Of a DNA stretch of 6,405 bases, positions 5,253-6,405 are shown in pieces. Each line of letters starts with the position of its first letter. Within the stretch, counting starts at the first letter, position 1. A program made the translations under genes and the position numbers. Source of the stretch: Streptosporangiaceae bacterium (lineage in GTDB: Bacteria > Actinomycetota > Actinomycetes > Streptosporangiales > Streptosporangiaceae); the NCBI GenBank assembly GCA_030039095.1, contig JASHQP010000655.1:1-6405 (forward strand), in the 5' to 3' direction. Under the pieces are notes generated by a model. The model did no database searches. It had not been told where the DNA came from and saw nothing but the letters and a program-made list of their open reading frames with translations.

Positions 5253-6405
5253 CTAGCCCGCCGGGGCCGCGATGGAGCCGCCGATGATCGTGGCGGCCAC
5301 GAGGTCGGCGGACGGCGCGGCGAGCGCCTCGGCCAGCGGGACGTGCAGCAGGAGGAGGTTGGCCGGGCAGCCGACAGCCACCCCCCTGGGTGCGGAGCCG
5401 GGAGCTTCGGGCGGGCTCAGGTAGCCAGCCAGGGCCTGGGCCGGCGTCAGGCGCTCCGCAGGCCCGATGACGTGGCCGGACGGGCTGGCGCGGTGGATGG
5501 CCGCGCTGATCACCGTCCACGGATCGAGCGGCCCGTACGGGGCGTCGCTGGACAGCGCGCAGCCGACGCCGCCGTCGAGCAGCGACCGCGCGCGGTAGAG
5601 GTCGCCGTGCTCCGCGGCGGGCACGTCGCGGACGTAGTCGTCCCCGCGCTGGGCGAGGAAGCCCGGCTGCGTGACGACCGTCAGCCCGAGGTCGTGCAGC
5701 CGGGAAATGATCGTGTCGGGAACCAGCGCGGCGTGCTCGATCCGGTCGCCGGGCCGGGTTCCGGCCTCGTCGAGCGCGGCCAGCAGCAGGAACAGCGCCT
5801 CGCGGGTGACGCAGTGGACGGCCACGGCCCGGCCGGCGCGGTGGGCTGTCCGGATGCTCTCGGTCAGCGTGTCGATGCCGGGAAGCATCGAATCAGGGAT
5901 GACGATCTTGAACGGGCCGGCGGCCGGGAAGTGTGGCCACACACCAGGGGCGCGTGGTCCGGCGGTGGGAGAGCGCTGCGCGGAGGCGGGCGCCCGGCCC
6001 AGGGGCACGCCGAGCAGCTGGACGTGCTGCGGGATCGCGCCCGAGGCCATGGCCGCGCTTATCGCGTCGATCGCCGTCGCGTCCAGATCGGGCGTTGCGT
6101 CGGTGACGTGGGTGATGCCGAGCCGCGCCAGCCGGATACCGGTCGCGGCCAGGTCCGGCGGGCCGGAGCTCGGCAGCCGGTCGCGCAGCCAGTCATCGGC
6201 ACGCCAGAGCCGGCCGGTGGGCCTGCCCTGGCCGTCACGCTCGATGCCAGGGTGCTCGGCGCTGGCCAGGCCGAGAGCCTGCGCCCCCGCGGTGTTGACG
6301 ATCCACAGCCCTCCGCTGCGGTGCTGGAGCCGGACGGGGCGGTCATGGTGCAGGCGGTCGAGCCCTTCGGCGTCCAGCAGGCCGGTCACGTCCTCGGTGT
6401 AGCCG
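5253..6405 (-). CDS. YtcJ-like amidohydrolase, N-terminus outside window
   Basis: This is a metal-dependent hydrolase of the amidohydrolase superfamily, YtcJ/amidohydrolase-3 type, probably acting on an amide or cyclic C-N bond of unknown substrate in the cytoplasm. The frame stays open to the right edge (the visible N-terminus reads GYTEDVTGLLD), so the GTG at 6389 is not the true start. Full relatives are about 500-550 aa and 383 are visible. Counting from 6389, family features are VRLQHRSGGLWIVN (19-32), GITHVTDATPD (91-101), FKIV with the candidate bridging K161, AVHCVTREA (H192), RIEHA (H219), QPGFLAQRGDDY (241-252) and SSDAPYGPLDPW (D282), followed by the short C-terminal beta domain. 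The HxH motif that completes the metal site lies off the window. The C-terminus is complete. Downstream on the same strand is the nitroreductase-family remnant. Confidence 0.9.
   Translation of the reverse strand, partial: GYTEDVTGLLDAEGLDRLHHDRPVRLQHRSGGLWIVNTAGAQALGLASAEHPGIERDGQGRPTGRLWRADDWLRDRLPSSGPPDLAATGIRLARLGITHVTDATPDLDATAIDAISAAMASGAIPQHVQLLGVPLGRAPASAQRSPTAGPRAPGVWPHFPAAGPFKIVIPDSMLPGIDTLTESIRTAHRAGRAVAVHCVTREALFLLLAALDEAGTRPGDRIEHAALVPDTIISRLHDLGLTVVTQPGFLAQRGDDYVRDVPAAEHGDLYRARSLLDGGVGCALSSDAPYGPLDPWTVISAAIHRASPSGHVIGPAERLTPAQALAGYLSPPEAPGSAPRGVAVGCPANLLLLHVPLAEALAAPSADLVAATIIGGSIAAPAG

Overview
The window is very GC-rich, with third codon positions dominated by G/C and some GTG starts. 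The gene families (paired acyl-CoA dehydrogenase type, MoxR/VWA pair, deazaflavin-type nitroreductase fragment) point to a high-GC actinomycete (Actinomycetota). The genus cannot be fixed from the sequence. No rRNA, tRNA, CRISPR array, transposase or complete insertion sequence was seen.

Left part, plus strand: the C-terminal end of an acyl-CoA dehydrogenase (1-557) is followed by a short AT-rich promoter/operator-like gap. Then comes a three-gene run: a MoxR-family AAA+ ATPase (656-1675), a CoxE-like VWA protein (1701-3125) and an alpha/beta-hydrolase (3154-3592). The ATPase and VWA protein form a classic chaperone-like pair thought to remodel or load cofactor into a client enzyme; no client gene is visible here. 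The ATPase carries a striking 21-bp in-frame tandem repeat encoding GHSGQAS x4 between Walker A and Walker B. The hydrolase looks like a pseudogene: its N-terminal half is intact, but about 100 residues, including the acid and His of the triad, appear to be deleted, and its C-terminal end survives in another frame.

Middle part, minus strand: a P-loop kinase-like protein of unknown function (3594-4199) converges on the hydrolase with one base between the stop codons. Its start has a leaderless-type promoter whose -35 lies in a tandemly duplicated 22-bp element. Upstream is an 18-bp perfect palindrome and a zinc-ribbon protein of unknown function (4347-4940). An inverted-repeat-rich gap and a 5'-truncated remnant of a deazaflavin (F420)-dependent nitroreductase-family gene (5096-5221) follow.

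Right part, minus strand: a YtcJ-like amidohydrolase (5253-6405), complete at its C-terminus, runs off the right edge.

Overall this is accessory chromosomal sequence with two decayed genes flanking two poorly characterised ones. I see no convincing complete novel defence or biosynthetic system. The most distinctive items are the repeat-bearing MoxR/VWA pair, the two gene remnants and the duplicated promoter element.
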